From Lindgomyces ingoldianus (Eukaryota; Ascomycota; Dothideomycetes; Pleosporales; Lindgomycetaceae): 64,000 nt of DNA. Position numbers and translations under genes: made by a program. Below, in pieces: positions 1 through 9,771 of the stretch (positions within the stretch are counted from its first letter, which is position 1; each line of letters begins with the position of its first letter). The DNA lies in contig NW_022985162.1 of NCBI RefSeq assembly GCF_010093535.1, positions 1 to 64,000 of the forward strand, written 5' to 3'. Under the pieces are notes generated by a model that ran no database searches, was not told the origin of the DNA, and was given only the letters and a program-made list of their open reading frames with translations.

Positions 1-740
1 TGGTTGTTATCTGGCGTTGTCATGGCGTTATTGGACGCGATCCGCCGCGTCAGAAGTGAGCAGAGGGTGTTAGAGGCTGTTCTAATTAGATTTTAACCTG
101 AAACGTGCGGATAGGGTAAGATGTGTACCTGTAGCGTCCTTGGCGGTTTGGGATTGGCTGGTAAGGTCGCACTGCCCTGGTTGGGTGGGTTGGTGGGCGT
201 GGCAGGAGGAGATGTGAAGCTGGGTTGGTTAGATTGTTTATTGTGGCGGCCGTGCGCGTAAGCGAGCTGTTACGTAATCCTTCCTAATTAGGACTAGCCC
301 CCTTCTTCCTGGAAAGGAAGGCTAATCTGCTCGTTGTTCAACACCTATTCAGATGCGGTTAATGTGCACAGCCTCGTGCTGGCCAGACTGCAGCCTCCTA
401 GAAGAGTCAACGTGCACGCGTACAACACAGCAGCATGTGCACCAAGTAACGAAAGAGAATGCGTGTGGTAATACACACAGCCACACTGAGGCTATGCTTC
501 TCCCTGCGTTCTGACCTTGTCTTACAGGGCGACAACCACCAAAATGTTTTTGCCACTGAGCAGACCCAAGGCAATCCGAACTGGTCTTAGACTTCTTTCA
601 GAGGCTTTTTCCTGATTGAGTGTACCAAAGTTACTCATTACTTCCTTAGCCTCGCCATTTCAAATGCTGGATGACATACAAACCGTCCTTTCACAACTTG
701 TAACTACTTTGGTACTCTCGACGGAGACTGCAGTCTTTCC
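1..740. other. Upstream intergenic region
   Basis: No open frame here looks like a gene on either strand. The stretch lies directly upstream of the AAA+ gene and presumably holds its promoter, but I see no clear TATA box. It contains several CA/TG-rich stretches and no recognisable repeat. Any gene to the left would have to end outside the window. Confidence 0.4.
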
Positions 741-3700
741 ATGCCTCCATATCCGGGCTTAGATTCTGAGAGTATTAGCGACGTTGATTCTCGGAGCTCT
801 ACCGACATGGGTGAATGTAGTTCAACTCAGTCTTCGAGTTCTTTGTCCCTAGTTGATACACGCTCGTCCACTTCCTCTACGTCCGAGATGGAACCTTCCA
901 ATATCCCGAAGGAAGGCGATAAGCTAGGAGAACCACACAATGTTGACACCAAACCAATGGATCCTTACGTGTTCAACCCCTCACCCTTTACACACAACCA
1001 TAGATCACGCATTCGTTCTCGGTCTGTGCCAGCATCTCCCTCTCGCTACCTAATGAAAGATGCAAAAACTATGCCCGAGGAGATCAATAGTCTCAAGTCC
1101 TTCCAGCAGGTTTGGGACAATAAGCAGAGTAAGACGGAGAACGAATCCAATTCAGACGGCTGCGATAAAGGGGAACGAGAGCCGGAACCTTCTCCCGTTG
1201 GCGACGGGTTTGAATTTCCCTTCTTCCACCTAAATCCCACAGACTTCGAATGGCAAGAATACCGATTTCCATTCTCTCGCCTTGACGCGACGGACTTTCG
1301 CAAGCCCCGCGAGCGAATCCGATTCCCGTTCTCACATATGGACCCGGAGCGCTTGGGGTGGGCACCAGGGCGAGAGAAGAAGCCGGACTCGCCTTTGAAC
1401 AAGCTCATGAACATGGTCGGACTTGACGAGGTGAAGAAGGAATTTCTATCCGTACAAGCAAGAGTCAAAGCCTTCCAGAAACCCATTGGGAAGCCTGGCC
1501 TCAACGAGAGATTTTCTCGCAAGGATAAGTCCTCCAGTAGAGATGATCCGTCCTCCCGCAAAGTTAAACCCTCAATGAGGAGTCTGAAACTCGATTTGAT
1601 CGTCTCCGGGAGTCACGGCACTGGCAAATCTACAATTGCACAGCTCTACGTGGATTTTCTTGAACATTTGGGTATCGTAAGCTCGGAAAATGCGTCCTAT
1701 GTCATCGATAGCGAGTACTCCTTTTACAAGATGGATTGCGAAGAGGGTGTCTTCGTTGTTGAAGGCAACAAGAAGCTTGTTAAGAGTATGCTGAGTTACC
1801 CCAAAGCTCGTGAGCGGTTCTCCAGAAGAATCGACATCAAGGACTACTCTGAGGAGGAGCTTTTATCCATCATGGTGAAGCTACTGAAGGAATATTCCTT
1901 GAACGTTGAGGGTGGATATGACGCACCATTCCTGAATACGTTCATTCGCCGGTTAATGCAACGAAAAGGCAAGAAATTTCAAAATGTCAAGACACTCCAA
2001 GCCGAGATCGAGAAATTACGTAGGCGTCAGGCAGAGAGACAGGAAAAAGCGACATCTAAGGAAGATACTATAGTCGTGAACATTTCAAATGCTTCCTACC
2101 GCTTGACGGAATCTGATTTTCTTGGAGCAAAGCCGGACAACTTCTACGAGCGCAGCGAGTCTTGGAAGAAGCTCGAGAAGATGGCTCGTATGGATCAGGT
2201 CAAAGAAGCTGTGAAAGAGTTAGTCACTAGGAGACACATCAACTACGTTCGTGAAAGGGAAGGAAAGGAGCCATTGAAGACGACCTTCAATCACGTCTTT
2301 CTTGGTCCACCGGGCACGGGGAAAACGACCGTTGCTACGCTCTTCGGGCAGATCATTGCGGACCTTGGGTATATTGAGGACAATCAGGTGGTGATAAAGA
2401 AACCCACCGACTTTCTGGGCAAGTATGTCGGCCATTCGGAGGACATGACTAAAGATATTTTGGATGAGACTGAGGGCAAGGTCTTAATCATCGACGAAGC
2501 TCATATGTTCTACCACGGCTCCGAGCACGGCACGGACAAGTCCGACATCTTCCGAAAGGGCATCATCGACACAATAGTGGCCCATATCGACAATGAGCCC
2601 GGCAGCAATCGATGCATCATCCTAATGGGCTATCCGGACCGAATGAAAGAGTTCTACCGCAACACCAATCCTGGATTCCAAAGGCGATTTCCCTTAGACA
2701 CTGCATTTTTGTTTGAGGATTACGATGACAAGACCCTGGGTGAGATCATGGATATCATGCTCACCAAGGACGAGATCACGGCCACCGCGGAGGCTAAAGC
2801 TGTGGCTTTGGAAGTCCTTCGAAGAGAGCGTGATCGTCCGAACTTCGGCAATGGAGGCGCAGTACGTAATCTTATTAGTCGAGCGCAGGTCACATACAGC
2901 AAGCGCATTGCATTACATGCAAAAGGAAACTCGCAGTCAGGAAACGACAGTCCCCTTCACCTGACTGAAGCGAGCCAGATATTGCTAGAGCCGCAGGACT
3001 TTGACCAGGGATATGACCGCGGACTCCGAGCCAACAAAGATTTCCGATCCCTATTCAAGGACCTCGTCGGGTTCCAAGACATTATCAGGACCTTTGAGGG
3101 CTACCAGAAAATGACAGCAAATATGAAACAGCACGGTCTAGACCCGCGCGAGGAGATCCCGTTCAGCTTTGTCTTCAAAGGTCCACCAGGTACAGGCAAG
3201 ACAACGACAGCTCGAGCTCTGGGTCATATCTACCATTCCATGGGTTTCCTTTCCACGACTGAAGTCATGGATTGCTCTGTAACTGACTTAGTTTCGAGTA
3301 ATGGCCTTACGGGCCAGAAGGTGCAGAACCTACTTGAACGCGGCCTCGGTAAAGTTCTCTTCATCGACGAAGCTTATCGCATGGGCCAAAGGGATCTGAC
3401 TGGTGCTTTCATCAGCCGTCTTGCACAAGAAGCTGTTGGAGAGCTAGTCGATTGTATGACGAAAGAAAAATTCGCGGGAAAATTGGTGATTGTTCTAGCA
3501 GGCTATGAGAAGGACATGGATCAGCTCATGAGTACGAACGAAGGGCTGCGCGGCCGATTTACTGAGATGGTATTCCCCAACATGAGACCGAAGGACTGTC
3601 TGCGACTTCTTCAGAAGAAGTTAGAGAATAAGAAGATTTCGATTCTTCATCCGAGCGAGAGACAGGTGCTCGGCAAGGTCATTGGCCTGTTTAACAAACT

Positions 3701-3887
3701 CAGCAAAACGGAGGCGTGGGCAAATGCTCGTGATGTGGAAAGTATAGCCAAACGCATCACGTGTCAGTTATTTATGAAGGAGCTCCCTTCTCAGGGCACG
3801 CTGGAAATTACACTGGAGGAGATCGCTGCAGTCTTGAAACAACTTTATCAGCAGAGAAGACCATATAACTTCGGCGACGAGTCTTGA
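741..3887 (+). CDS. Triple AAA+ ATPase of the CbxX/CfxQ type
   Basis: A single uninterrupted frame of 1048 residues. The first ~210 residues are Ser-rich and charged, probably disordered. Three AAA+ modules follow. Module 1 has a Walker A (GSHGTGKS, about 290-297), but the next ~30 residues run straight into the region that follows sensor 1 in the other modules, so its Walker B is missing. Module 2 has GPPGTGKT (522-529), VLIIDEA (581-587) and a Gly-Asn segment near 701-706. Module 3 has GPPGTGKT (814-821), KVLFIDEA (871-878) and an arginine-finger-like GLRGRF segment. Fungal proteins of this family usually carry three or more CbxX-like modules; their substrates are largely unknown. The loss in module 1 suggests a non-hydrolysing, structural first ring position. 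The start is the first ATG of the frame. Its neighbours are decayed genes, so it sits in an accessory region. Family call is firm; cellular role is not. Confidence 0.85.
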   Translation: MPPYPGLDSESISDVDSRSSTDMGECSSTQSSSSLSLVDTRSSTSSTSEMEPSNIPKEGDKLGEPHNVDTKPMDPYVFNPSPFTHNHRSRIRSRSVPASPSRYLMKDAKTMPEEINSLKSFQQVWDNKQSKTENESNSDGCDKGEREPEPSPVGDGFEFPFFHLNPTDFEWQEYRFPFSRLDATDFRKPRERIRFPFSHMDPERLGWAPGREKKPDSPLNKLMNMVGLDEVKKEFLSVQARVKAFQKPIGKPGLNERFSRKDKSSSRDDPSSRKVKPSMRSLKLDLIVSGSHGTGKSTIAQLYVDFLEHLGIVSSENASYVIDSEYSFYKMDCEEGVFVVEGNKKLVKSMLSYPKARERFSRRIDIKDYSEEELLSIMVKLLKEYSLNVEGGYDAPFLNTFIRRLMQRKGKKFQNVKTLQAEIEKLRRRQAERQEKATSKEDTIVVNISNASYRLTESDFLGAKPDNFYERSESWKKLEKMARMDQVKEAVKELVTRRHINYVREREGKEPLKTTFNHVFLGPPGTGKTTVATLFGQIIADLGYIEDNQVVIKKPTDFLGKYVGHSEDMTKDILDETEGKVLIIDEAHMFYHGSEHGTDKSDIFRKGIIDTIVAHIDNEPGSNRCIILMGYPDRMKEFYRNTNPGFQRRFPLDTAFLFEDYDDKTLGEIMDIMLTKDEITATAEAKAVALEVLRRERDRPNFGNGGAVRNLISRAQVTYSKRIALHAKGNSQSGNDSPLHLTEASQILLEPQDFDQGYDRGLRANKDFRSLFKDLVGFQDIIRTFEGYQKMTANMKQHGLDPREEIPFSFVFKGPPGTGKTTTARALGHIYHSMGFLSTTEVMDCSVTDLVSSNGLTGQKVQNLLERGLGKVLFIDEAYRMGQRDLTGAFISRLAQEAVGELVDCMTKEKFAGKLVIVLAGYEKDMDQLMSTNEGLRGRFTEMVFPNMRPKDCLRLLQKKLENKKISILHPSERQVLGKVIGLFNKLSKTEAWANARDVESIAKRITCQLFMKELPSQGTLEITLEEIAAVLKQLYQQRRPYNFGDES

Positions 3888-4112
3888 TGATGAAGGTATT
3901 GGTTTTGATTCTAGGTTTTGGCCTATCCAACTTCGATTTCTTTCTTTTTCTTTACTTATTACGCCTTTCGTAAACACCATCCGGTTACGCTTCTGCCTCT
4001 GGAGGTTTAGCAGAGTTTAGCGGGGTTATGCGCTATCTGATGGTTTCTCTGACGCCATCTATCCTCTCTTCTAAATCACTACTTGAGTAAACCCGTCTTA
4101 CCCATCTTTAAC

Positions 4113-4527
4113 ATGCTCAGAATTCCAAACCGACAATCCTTCAGGGCATTTCGCAAACCCCCCCTAGTCTTCTACGTCATTCACTTCAAGCGCGCTATGC
4201 CCACAGTCTCAAGGCACCGTTCTCGTGCCCTCCAAGCTACGCAACTCTCTCTAAGCGCTTCTCTCCTTCAAATCCTAGCCCGGTTCGCTATTTCTCTCGG
4301 ACAAAGGCCGAAGAAAATATAGCGCGTGGTGCATTTGTTGAATCCATGACATTGGAGCTGTGGACCCTAAGGAGTATGATATCTTAATCACAGATATCGG
4401 CGATAATACGCTGCACAAGGTTTCGGATCCCATAGGCATACCTTACCTTAAGGAGGTGGTGAAAGATGAAGCAGATGTGGTGGCTGATACTATCCGTGAT
4501 TTTGTCTACAATGGTGAAAGCCTTTAA
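4113..4527 (+). pseudogene. Relic of a mitochondrial-targeted protein
   Basis: The ATG at 4113 opens a basic, Ser/Arg-rich peptide resembling a mitochondrial presequence (MLRIPNRQSFRAFR). After a run of seven C the coherent reading moves to another frame (RYAHSLK ... VRYFSRTKAEEN), and near 4345 it moves again to a third frame (VDPKEYDILITDIGDNTL ... DTIRDFVYNGESL, stop at 4525-4527). Each segment reads like real protein, yet no single frame or obvious intron joins them, so at least two frameshifts are needed. I do not recognise the family. The alternative is an unspotted intron with non-canonical ends. Confidence 0.35.
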
Positions 4528-5512
4528 ACTTAGCGAAGATGGGGACCCCTAGAATGCTTATATTACTAGGGTAAAGAAAGTGGACTAATAGAGGCAGGAG
4601 AACGCGCGCGTTAGGCTTCTCAAAGTGTTAACGAGGGTATTGTGGAGAAAGCGTCGATAATATATATTCACAGGATAGATGTAGGTCCATTTTTAGGCTC
4701 ATTCAGTTGTGAATTTAGGGAGCATGAAATAAGACAGGATGGGTGTAGGAACTGGGAAAGAAAACTGGACGGGGCTTCAAGTGACTACAAAGCGGCCACC
4801 AAAAACGTCCCAAAAAATGAGTCAAAAGTCTCCGGACATAGAGTTACTCTCGCAATCTCTATTCTGGTATCAAGCCTTTTTTAGTCACATTTCCCAGTGT
4901 ACCTAAACGCTTGTGTTTAAAGTCTTTTGTATCAAGTTCTCGTAGAAATTAGGCAACGGAAATACACAGAATCTGCATAAAAATCACCTTGTGCTCTTCG
5001 CCTTATCTTTTCAACCTGACAATGCGCAGTGACTGCATCTCTGGCCATAGAAACATTTGCAGGACTACCTTCGTCCGCCGGTCAGGAGGAAGAGTCCTCA
5101 TGACAGGATTATTGCAATATAGTTCCAAACAGTGCATTACAGGCAAGCTAGGCATTTACGCACGCTGCGTTCCTTGAAACATACCAACAATTAATGTTCT
5201 GATAACTACTTTTTAATGAGATCGAAAACGCCAAAAATAAGTTATTACTTGTAATTTCTAACTTTAAGGATAATAAAGTTCTAAAGCGTACCGCTAAATA
5301 GTTGCTCAGATATAGTAAATTTGCTTAGTTTTAGCACCGAGTTCTAGCATTTGAATCACTGCTTAGCTGAGCGCTTCAAAGCTTTAATATAAACTGGAAG
5401 TTTACATCTAAATGTATAACTATATATGCATTTTATAATTTATTGAGAAGTAGTTGTTAAGCTGTTTGGTACAGACTCATAGGAGTTTGCCAAGTCCTTC
5501 TGTTCTATTGAA
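4528..5512. other. AT-rich intergenic stretch
   Basis: No gene seen. From about 5180 to 5470 the sequence becomes strongly A+T-rich with many TA and TT steps, unlike the genes around it. This fits decayed DNA between the relics at 4.1-4.5 kb and 5.5-6.9 kb. No terminal repeats or transposase motifs were found. Confidence 0.4.
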
Positions 5513-6885
5513 CTATACAAGGCCCCAGACTGCCCCGAATTTGTGAATAGGACTTTCAGCTCGATGAGGATGGGACAACAGACCTCTTGAAAGCTCTTGA
5601 TATCTGAACGTACCCTCTCCAGTCTCGAGCTTGTTCAATCCGTGGATGATACAATAACGGATGATTGAAGTATGATCGAGCAGAGCACCAAGGAAACCCA
5701 GAGCCGCATCCAAACATAACATAGCCTCGCTAAGCCTGAATATCGTGCTTTGATCAATCTGGAACCTATCCCCTAGCGGCCCAAAGCGCAAAAGCTGGAG
5801 TATCAAACTATAGACCACCAAAAAGGCCCACATTTGATACAGTCTACATGTCTAATAATCCGGCTTGATTTGGCATTCTGCATATATAGGACAGGAAGGG
5901 CGTATTAGCCTCGGCGACAATCGATATAATACTCAGGGCGGCGATTCGAGCGGATGAATCCTCCTAAAACTGCTATGGAAAATCAATCCATAGCTTTCGG
6001 GATAGTCCAGTAGCTTCCTAAATTCATAGAGCCATATGCTAATGATATTCACGTCAATTAGCCGGGAACGGCTGTTTTGCGCCAGAGCGATTCCATCCGC
6101 CTCGTAAGTCATAGGGCGGAGTTTTAAGGGACTTTAAGTCGGCCTCATTCCTTGTAATCACCGGACTCGGGGGGAAGAAGTTGTGCTCCTCTATCACTTC
6201 AGCCTTATCGTCTATGCCCGGGACCAGCCGAGAGTTTTCAAGAATCGGCAGACGTTGGTCTGCTAGTATGCGTTGGCTAATTGTCACTGTGCAATATTTT
6301 GAGGAAAATAGCCAATAGCACATACCGATTTCCTCCCGAATTTTGGAATCGGCTTGCTGTAATAGAAGATCGTGGGTGTGATTTCCGACGACGTATAACA
6401 TTTGACATTGGTAGAATTGTCCTTAATTGTGGGCTTCATCGACAGCCGTCTTGAGACTGGCAAATTTTTGCTCAATGCTGGCAGCGAACATATCTAACTT
6501 CCACTCGATGTCTCCAGTCCGCCGACCGTCTTCCATCATCAGTCCTTCTACGTATCCCCTATTTCTTATAATGTCGATGGAATCATTTACAAGTGAAACA
6601 GTAATATCGTGCTCTTCTTTCACATTCTTATTAAAGCTATCGAAGAATTGCGATGGTTCTGATTTGTTGAACTTTTTTTTTTTAATAGTTCTCGGCAAGT
6701 TCCATGTACCTTGAGTATTCTCTCATCACCTCCACTAGTTGCAAGCAAAAGCGCTCTCCCTCACAAAGGTGAGTAGTAGCCCTGGAAAGGTTATCCATAA
6801 TCTCGATATGATATAAAACTGCCTCTAAGAAATGAGCATTGGAATATACAGCTATTGGTATGTGACCGATTGCCAGAACGATCAA
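5513..6885 (-). pseudogene. Decayed NLR-like (DUF7708/NACHT-type) gene
   Basis: Four minus-strand frame segments read in order as one degenerate protein. The first (6885-6682) has a helical stretch around YHIEIMDNLSRATTHLCEG. The second (6698-6423) continues after a frameshift at a run of A with a Lys-rich helical region ending in FASLKTAVDEAHN. The third (6401-6054) I do not recognise. The last (5833-5513) has VVYSLILQLLRFGPLGD and IIRYCIIHGLNKLE, which resembles the pre-nucleotide-binding and Walker-B-like strands (SLI.QLL ... FCIIDGL) of fungal DUF7708/NACHT proteins. In the His-Gly-Leu-Asn segment the usual acidic residue is lost. No intact gene can be assembled. The assignment rests on remembered family patterns and is tentative. 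Confidence 0.35.
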
Positions 6886-7727
6886 AGATGGAGACCCAGC
6901 AGTCTCTCACCTCCCCTCAATCTCCCATCTCTCATAGATCTTCCATCGTTCATCTAGCTGAGGGTCGGCAGAAGAGTTTGTAGCAGTAGGGTAACAAATA
7001 GGGGAATAGAGGGAGCTGCGGAAGGGTTGAAGGGGTAGAGAGGCCTAGAAAGAGGATAAGGCGAAGATTGAAGGGCGTCATGGAAGCTACGGAAGGATAA
7101 CACTGAGACTTATTAACGACGTTGGAATGCGTTAACGAACCTTCGACTTCACTTTTGCGTCTGAAATATCTTTGACTAAGAAATAAAGGAGCGACTAAGG
7201 AAGATTTATAAGGCTCTCGATCAGCACAAGGAAACCGACACGACAGACGTGAGGCATCTGCAAAAGCGAAATCGCGCATGCCACCAGTAAAATACTCTTG
7301 CGCTCGTGGATAAGGGTATGTCAACAAGCAGCGAAGGTGATACTCGAGCACCCAACCTGATAACTTCCCTTAGAAATGGGACGGAAAGTACCGTCAACAC
7401 TACCATACTATCGCGAATGGTAGAGTTGTATGGGATAGCCAAACTTCACGATGTCGACGGGCCGGATTTGAGAATAGTTTTGCTGCAAAGATAAGCTGAC
7501 TGTTACTCTGGATTAGCCAACGCGACCATCCAATAGATAAGTGGTTTTAACCCGAGGACATAGGGAGGTTTAGGAAGCATGCGGGGATCATGCATTCGCA
7601 TGCGCATCGACGGTATTGGCGTTCCTGTATGAACAAGAAGAGGCATAGACGCGATGTCTTGGTGACGACTTTATTCGTCACAGAAGTCGCTCGTATACGC
7701 TGCTCCAAGTGACGTGACACCCATAAG
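6886..7727. other. Intergenic region without recognisable gene
   Basis: Short open frames occur on both strands, including a 62-codon plus-strand frame at 7306-7494 opened by a GTG or ATG inside it, but none shows a recognisable motif. The region separates two broken genes and may itself contain unidentifiable coding debris. Confidence 0.3.
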
Positions 7728-8194
7728 ATGCCAAAGGGAAGGTGTTTAAGTGGCAAGGTCACTTTCGAGTCCAATGGTGAACTTATAACGACTGTGGGTG
7801 ATTTGCCAGATACAAAGGTCCATTGGATTGATTTTGAATGAAGGTACTCTGCCACTGCCTCAACTGCCGTAGGATAACTGGTACGGCATATTCGACGAAT
7901 ATTACGGTTCCTTCTTCATCGGTGATGATACACGGTGCGCCGAAGCAATTCATGTTTGATTCCGGACAAGGGCTTATCTTCAAATTTTCGTTCTGCGGCC
8001 AATGGTCTAGCACGCTCTAGAAGGAAAGTGACGCCGAAGGGTTTAGAGGCTACTATCTCATACAGTCAGGAGCGCTAGGCGAAGCATTCGACGGTTACAA
8101 GCCATAAGGAGAGATTTTCACGCCACACAAGTCGAAGTGGTTGTTGCCAATGGAGAATGTCAGACAATTTATTCGCACGGACACCGGGCTGTAA
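7728..8194 (+). pseudogene. GFA/CENP-V-type zinc protein, two in-frame stops
   Basis: Start ATG 7728. A 50-bp intron (7794-7843, phase 0) joins GRCLSGKVTFESNGE to VLCHCLNCRRITGTAYSTN, giving the GFA (glutathione-dependent formaldehyde-activating enzyme-like) zinc-ligand pattern Cys ... CxCxxC. The frame then continues collinearly through FSFCGQWSSTL, a TAG stop (8018-8020), KESDAEGFRGYYLIQSGAL, DGYKP, a TAA stop, and GEIFTPHKSKWLLP, ending at 8194. The text after the stops matches the usual C-terminus of these proteins (LWxESDA, DGYKPxxEIFT, WL.P), so both stops are inactivating rather than natural ends. The second Cys of the expected CGxCGS pair also reads Trp. TGG to TAG at the first stop fits a G-to-A change. 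Family proteins bind zinc and act on small sulphur compounds or are of unknown function. Confidence 0.7.
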
Positions 8195-8342
8195 CATACT
8201 TAGTGGCTGTGTCGACTGCGACCTTTTGCACTGGAGGGGATAGAGCGCAGCAGCAGATCAGACTTACGGTCAGAAGAACCCCATTCCGCCCCAGGAAATA
8301 AAATTTTCTGTGAATGTCGAGACGGAAGCATGCCAAGTTTTT

Positions 8343-9563
8343 TCAAGTCCCTTTGGCCGCCGCCGCCGCCGCTTCTCTTTCCCTCTTCCTCTGCAAGTAT
8401 CTCTCCTTGGCACTGCTAATGTCTGCTTCAGTCTTCTGGCTCTTGCTAGCCTGCTCCAGGTTCCGTCGCTCTTCAGCTTCGGCATCTGCTGCGCGCTTGG
8501 CCGCTTGCTCTAATTGTTCCTCTATCATCTTTGTTTGCCTGTCCCGAACAGCTCGTTGGGTGGCATTGCGCCCTTGGTAAGCCGGCTGGGAACCGCTGGG
8601 GCGATTCGACGCAGAGGCCGTGGGTGCACTCTTCGGTTTTGTGACGAGGTTGAGACCTGCAGTAAGAAGTTGCCGTTTATCTGTCACTTGGCCTTCGTCA
8701 TTCAGAATGATGTTCTTGCCCTTCTCATTAAGTTCCTTGGCAATGTCTGCAGCAGATTTCTCCTCTTCAATCTCGGGTTTGGCACCCTCTTTAAGAGCCT
8801 GAAGAGCTGCTTCCATAGCCTCTTGGTGTCTCTTTTCCTCATCCAACATCATCTGCTTGTAGAATCCTTGCATGCCCAGCTTGCGTTTCTTCGCATCTTC
8901 CTCCTCTTGTCTCTTCTTCTCTTCCTCCTCAATTCTCTTCACCTCTTCCTGCTGTGCCTTGTATGCTCCCGTGACGAATTTCTCCTTGTCCGCAAACTCA
9001 TCTCCCTCAGCCTCTCTCTCTCGCTGTAGTAGCTTATCTTGGGCTCGGAGCTGATCCTTTTTCCGCACCTCGGCCGATTCAAATAGATTGTTCATGTATT
9101 TCGGTCGTCTTTGAAGTGCGTCTTCTCGTTCAGCAGCTGCTTTGGCGGCGGTTTTCGCGTGCAGTGCGTCGTATGCAGCATCGTAGTCATATATGGAGGG
9201 ATCTGCTTCCATGGCCTGCTTAGCTTTCTTCTCTGCCTCGCGTGCACCAAGAGTGTTTCCGAATGTTGTGGGGTCATCATCCCGGGCCTTTCTCTTGAGA
9301 GTCGGAGGCCCCGGAGCCGGAGGTGCAGATTTTAGTTTCGTCGAAGGCGCCGGCTTGGATTGGTTAGAGCTAGATATGAAGCTGTCGTCGAAGTTGAATT
9401 CCCCGATTTCTTCGACGCCGTCCTCAGCTTTGCCTTTGCCCTTCACGTCGTCCTCTTCCTCGTCCAAGAGAGGCTTCCGTTTACTGGGGGGGGGCTTCTT
9501 TGCGCTATTCAAGCCCTTCCCCTTGAGGTTCAGACCAAATTTGAGCGACATGGTGCTGGACAT
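8343..9563 (-). CDS. NSRP1/CCDC55-like splicing regulator
   Basis: A 406-residue intronless frame. It opens with MSLKFGLNLKGKGLNSAKK (the preceding MSST is optional; the second ATG is the conserved one). The N-terminal half holds the family hallmark: DPSIYDYDAAYDALHAK (about 140-157), RRPKYMNNLFESAEVRKKD (173-191), then EFADKEKFVTGAYKAQ (209-224), followed by a long charged coiled coil and KLGMQGFYKQMM. This is the DUF2040 signature of nuclear speckle splicing regulatory protein 1, which in animals binds SR proteins and changes splice-site choice. The C-terminus is a charged, low-complexity coiled coil ending in an Ala run. It is divergently paired with the NFKBIL1-like gene, their start codons 208 bp apart. 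Confidence 0.85.
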   Translation of the reverse strand: MSSTMSLKFGLNLKGKGLNSAKKPPPSKRKPLLDEEEDDVKGKGKAEDGVEEIGEFNFDDSFISSSNQSKPAPSTKLKSAPPAPGPPTLKRKARDDDPTTFGNTLGAREAEKKAKQAMEADPSIYDYDAAYDALHAKTAAKAAAEREDALQRRPKYMNNLFESAEVRKKDQLRAQDKLLQREREAEGDEFADKEKFVTGAYKAQQEEVKRIEEEEKKRQEEEDAKKRKLGMQGFYKQMMLDEEKRHQEAMEAALQALKEGAKPEIEEEKSAADIAKELNEKGKNIILNDEGQVTDKRQLLTAGLNLVTKPKSAPTASASNRPSGSQPAYQGRNATQRAVRDRQTKMIEEQLEQAAKRAADAEAEERRNLEQASKSQKTEADISSAKERYLQRKREREAAAAAAKGT

Positions 9564-9771
9564 GTGGTGAGGTTGGGAGACGCAACAAAGCCTGTCTACG
9601 AGCTCAATGCCAAGATATTAACCAGATTACATAACACAGCGCAAGGGTCACTTAACGTTGCATTACGCGACTGCCGTTTGGTATCCACGCTTTCACCGCC
9701 ACTCCAAATCGACAACCTTCACCAACCGCTACACATGACGTCTCAGCCACTGCGAAACCACATCCCCCACC
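9564..9771. promoter_or_regulatory. Shared bidirectional promoter (NSRP1/NFKBIL1)
   Basis: Only 208 bp separate the two divergent start codons, so the promoters must overlap. I see no clear TATA box in either direction, as is usual for such housekeeping pairs. Position and spacing are seen directly; co-regulation is inference. Confidence 0.55.

Noticed and set aside
8514..9029. A 171-codon plus-strand frame antisense to NSRP1
   Set aside because: It is the complement of Lys/Glu-rich coiled-coil codons, giving Leu/Phe-rich text that resembles a membrane protein by chance.
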